DNA from: JABAAW01 sp965216605
GTDB taxonomy: Bacteria > Pseudomonadota > Alphaproteobacteria > JABAAW01
Length of the DNA stretch: 64,000 nt
NCBI GenBank assembly: GCA_965216605.1
Contig: CBDCGG010000002.1
Span: 682,001 to 746,000, forward strand
Direction of reading: 5' to 3'
Below, one piece after another: positions 63,123 to 64,000 of the stretch; position 1 is the stretch's first letter, and each line of letters begins with the position of its first letter. A program made the translations under genes and the position numbers. A model generated the notes under the pieces. It did no database searches. It was not told the DNA's origin and worked only from the letters and a program-made list of their open reading frames with translations.

Positions 63123-63916
63123 ACAAAAATTCTGTTGTAGAGCCTGTCGTGGAGTTTGTCGGCGCGGGTCCTGGCGCGCCCGACCTTTTGACTCTACGCG
63201 CCGAAAGATTACTTCGGGGTGCGCAGGTGTTGCTGTATGCAGGCTCGTTGGTGCCTTGCGAGGTCGTCGCCTTGGCAGAGCAAGCTTCGAAGCACGACAC
63301 TTCCTCGATGGTGCTTGAGGATATTCTCGCGTTGCTACGCGCGCGCGCGCTTGCGGGGTTGCGCGTTGTGCGCTTGCATTCGGGCGATCCCTCGTTGTAC
63401 GGCGCGATTGCCGAACAGATTCATGCGCTTCGTGAGGCTGGCATCGCCTCGCGCATCACGCCCGGCGTTCCCGCCTTCGCCGCCGCCGCCGCCGCCTTGA
63501 CGATGGAACTCACGCTACCTGAAGTGAGCCAAACGGTGATTCTTACGCGCACGGCGGTGCGTGCCTCTTCCATGCCTGAGGGGGAGCAGCTCGCGCGCTT
63601 GGGGGCGAGCGGGGCGACGCTTGCCATCCATCTTTCTATCAACAACCTTGCCTTCGTCTGCCGCACGCTCACCCCGCTCTACGGCGAGGATTGTCCCGTC
63701 GTCGTCGCCTATCGCGTAGGCTGGAGCGACGAGATGTTTCTACACGGCACGCTTGCAGATATTCGCGCAAAGGTGAAAGGCACGGGCATCACACGCACCG
63801 CGCTGGTTTTCGTAGGAAAAACTCTCGCGCAAAGCAAGCAACAGGAAGCGGCGCGTCGCTCGTCCAAGCTCTACGACGCAAAGCACACCCATTGCCTCCG
63901 TCAGGCACAAGCTTAA
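63119..63916 (+). CDS. cobM: Precorrin-4 C11-methyltransferase
   Basis: 265 residues. CobM/CbiF motifs: VEFVGAGPGAPDLLTLRAERLL, YAGSLVP, VVRLHSGDPSLYGAIAEQ, ITPGVPAFAAAAAAL, LTRTAVRASSMPEGEQL and LAIHLSINN. A TTG start at 63119 overlaps the cobJ stop (TTGA) and follows GAAGGAGG at the right distance. It is the last gene of the cobH-L-I-GJ-M run. After it, 63917-64000 shows no feature. Confidence 0.94.
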   Translation: MNKNSVVEPVVEFVGAGPGAPDLLTLRAERLLRGAQVLLYAGSLVPCEVVALAEQASKHDTSSMVLEDILALLRARALAGLRVVRLHSGDPSLYGAIAEQIHALREAGIASRITPGVPAFAAAAAALTMELTLPEVSQTVILTRTAVRASSMPEGEQLARLGASGATLAIHLSINNLAFVCRTLTPLYGEDCPVVVAYRVGWSDEMFLHGTLADIRAKVKGTGITRTALVFVGKTLAQSKQQEAARRSSKLYDAKHTHCLRQAQA

Positions 63917-64000
63917 AGTAATTCTCTCGTCTTTATTTTTTAGACTAATCCCCCGCTCCTATTTGTTTGGATGTTCGTCGAAGCTCTCTCTGTTATCAGC

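Overview
The window reads as one contiguous chromosomal segment of an alphaproteobacterium. The evidence is a 5-aminolevulinate synthase (the C4 route to haem, largely confined to alphaproteobacteria), an Atm1-type half transporter, a PhoH-YbeY-CorC-Lnt block followed by a SinR/PraR-like HTH regulator, the Pal-CpoB-TilS-FtsH order, IhfB followed by LapA, and an alphaproteobacterial-type outer membrane porin. No rRNA, convincing tRNA, CRISPR array, prophage or transposase gene was seen. I do not assign a genus; the core genes are divergent and carry many lineage-specific insertions.

Layout. 1-7.9 kb: the end of an acetate/cation symporter, then mutS, rnhA and ispH on the minus strand, then a porin with a strong promoter and terminator. 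7.9-8.2 kb: a 320-bp MITE-like element. 8.3-17 kb: Atm1 transporter, an FAD/Fe-S oxidoreductase with a frameshift, thioredoxin-like protein, cobalamin adenosyltransferase, HIG1 protein, IscA/HesB protein, exonuclease III and an HTH regulator. 17.2-21.8 kb: lnt, corC, ybeY, phoH. 21.8-29.4 kb: a hybrid CheA (CheW and receiver domains fused), CheY and a divergent CheR, followed within a few bases by ftsE-ftsX, a YdcF-like protein and plsC. 29.5-35.1 kb: CHASE2 adenylate cyclase and a type I secretion ABC transporter/adaptor pair. 35.1-37.1 kb: an AT-richer Sel1 gene between repeat-filled spacers. 37.2-47.1 kb: SDR protein, folE, ALA synthase, AmgK-like kinase, ftsH, tilS (frameshifted), cpoB, pal. 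47.4-52.8 kb: pstSCAB-phoU. 52.8-63.9 kb: a cobalamin locus (cobK, cbiX, cobH, cobL, cobI, cbiG-cobJ fusion, cobM) interrupted by ihfB-lapA, a thermonuclease lipoprotein, an AT-rich RNase H-fold-like gene and an orphan DNA methyltransferase.

How it works together. The cobalamin genes combine early cobalt insertion (CbiX) and CbiG ring opening, pointing to the anaerobic-type corrin route, with the adenosyltransferase at 14 kb finishing the cofactor. The pst operon runs directly into cobK. The chemosensory genes appear co-transcribed with the FtsEX cell-wall hydrolase regulator, which suggests a role in cell division or envelope rather than simple taxis.

The most unusual feature is genome-wide. 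Short in-frame tandem repeats, mostly 12 bp (four codons) and sometimes 6 or 15 bp, have expanded in linkers of many otherwise conserved genes: mutS, the FAD oxidoreductase, xthA, ybeY, cheA, cheR, tilS (three places), pstC, phoU and cbiG (two places). In tilS one repeat unit has a T5 run where its neighbour has T6, and this single-base difference shifts the frame. Large spacers hold a second, modular family of GC-rich palindromic repeats. Four genes have a -10-like hexamer 6-7 nt before the ATG, suggesting leaderless transcripts.
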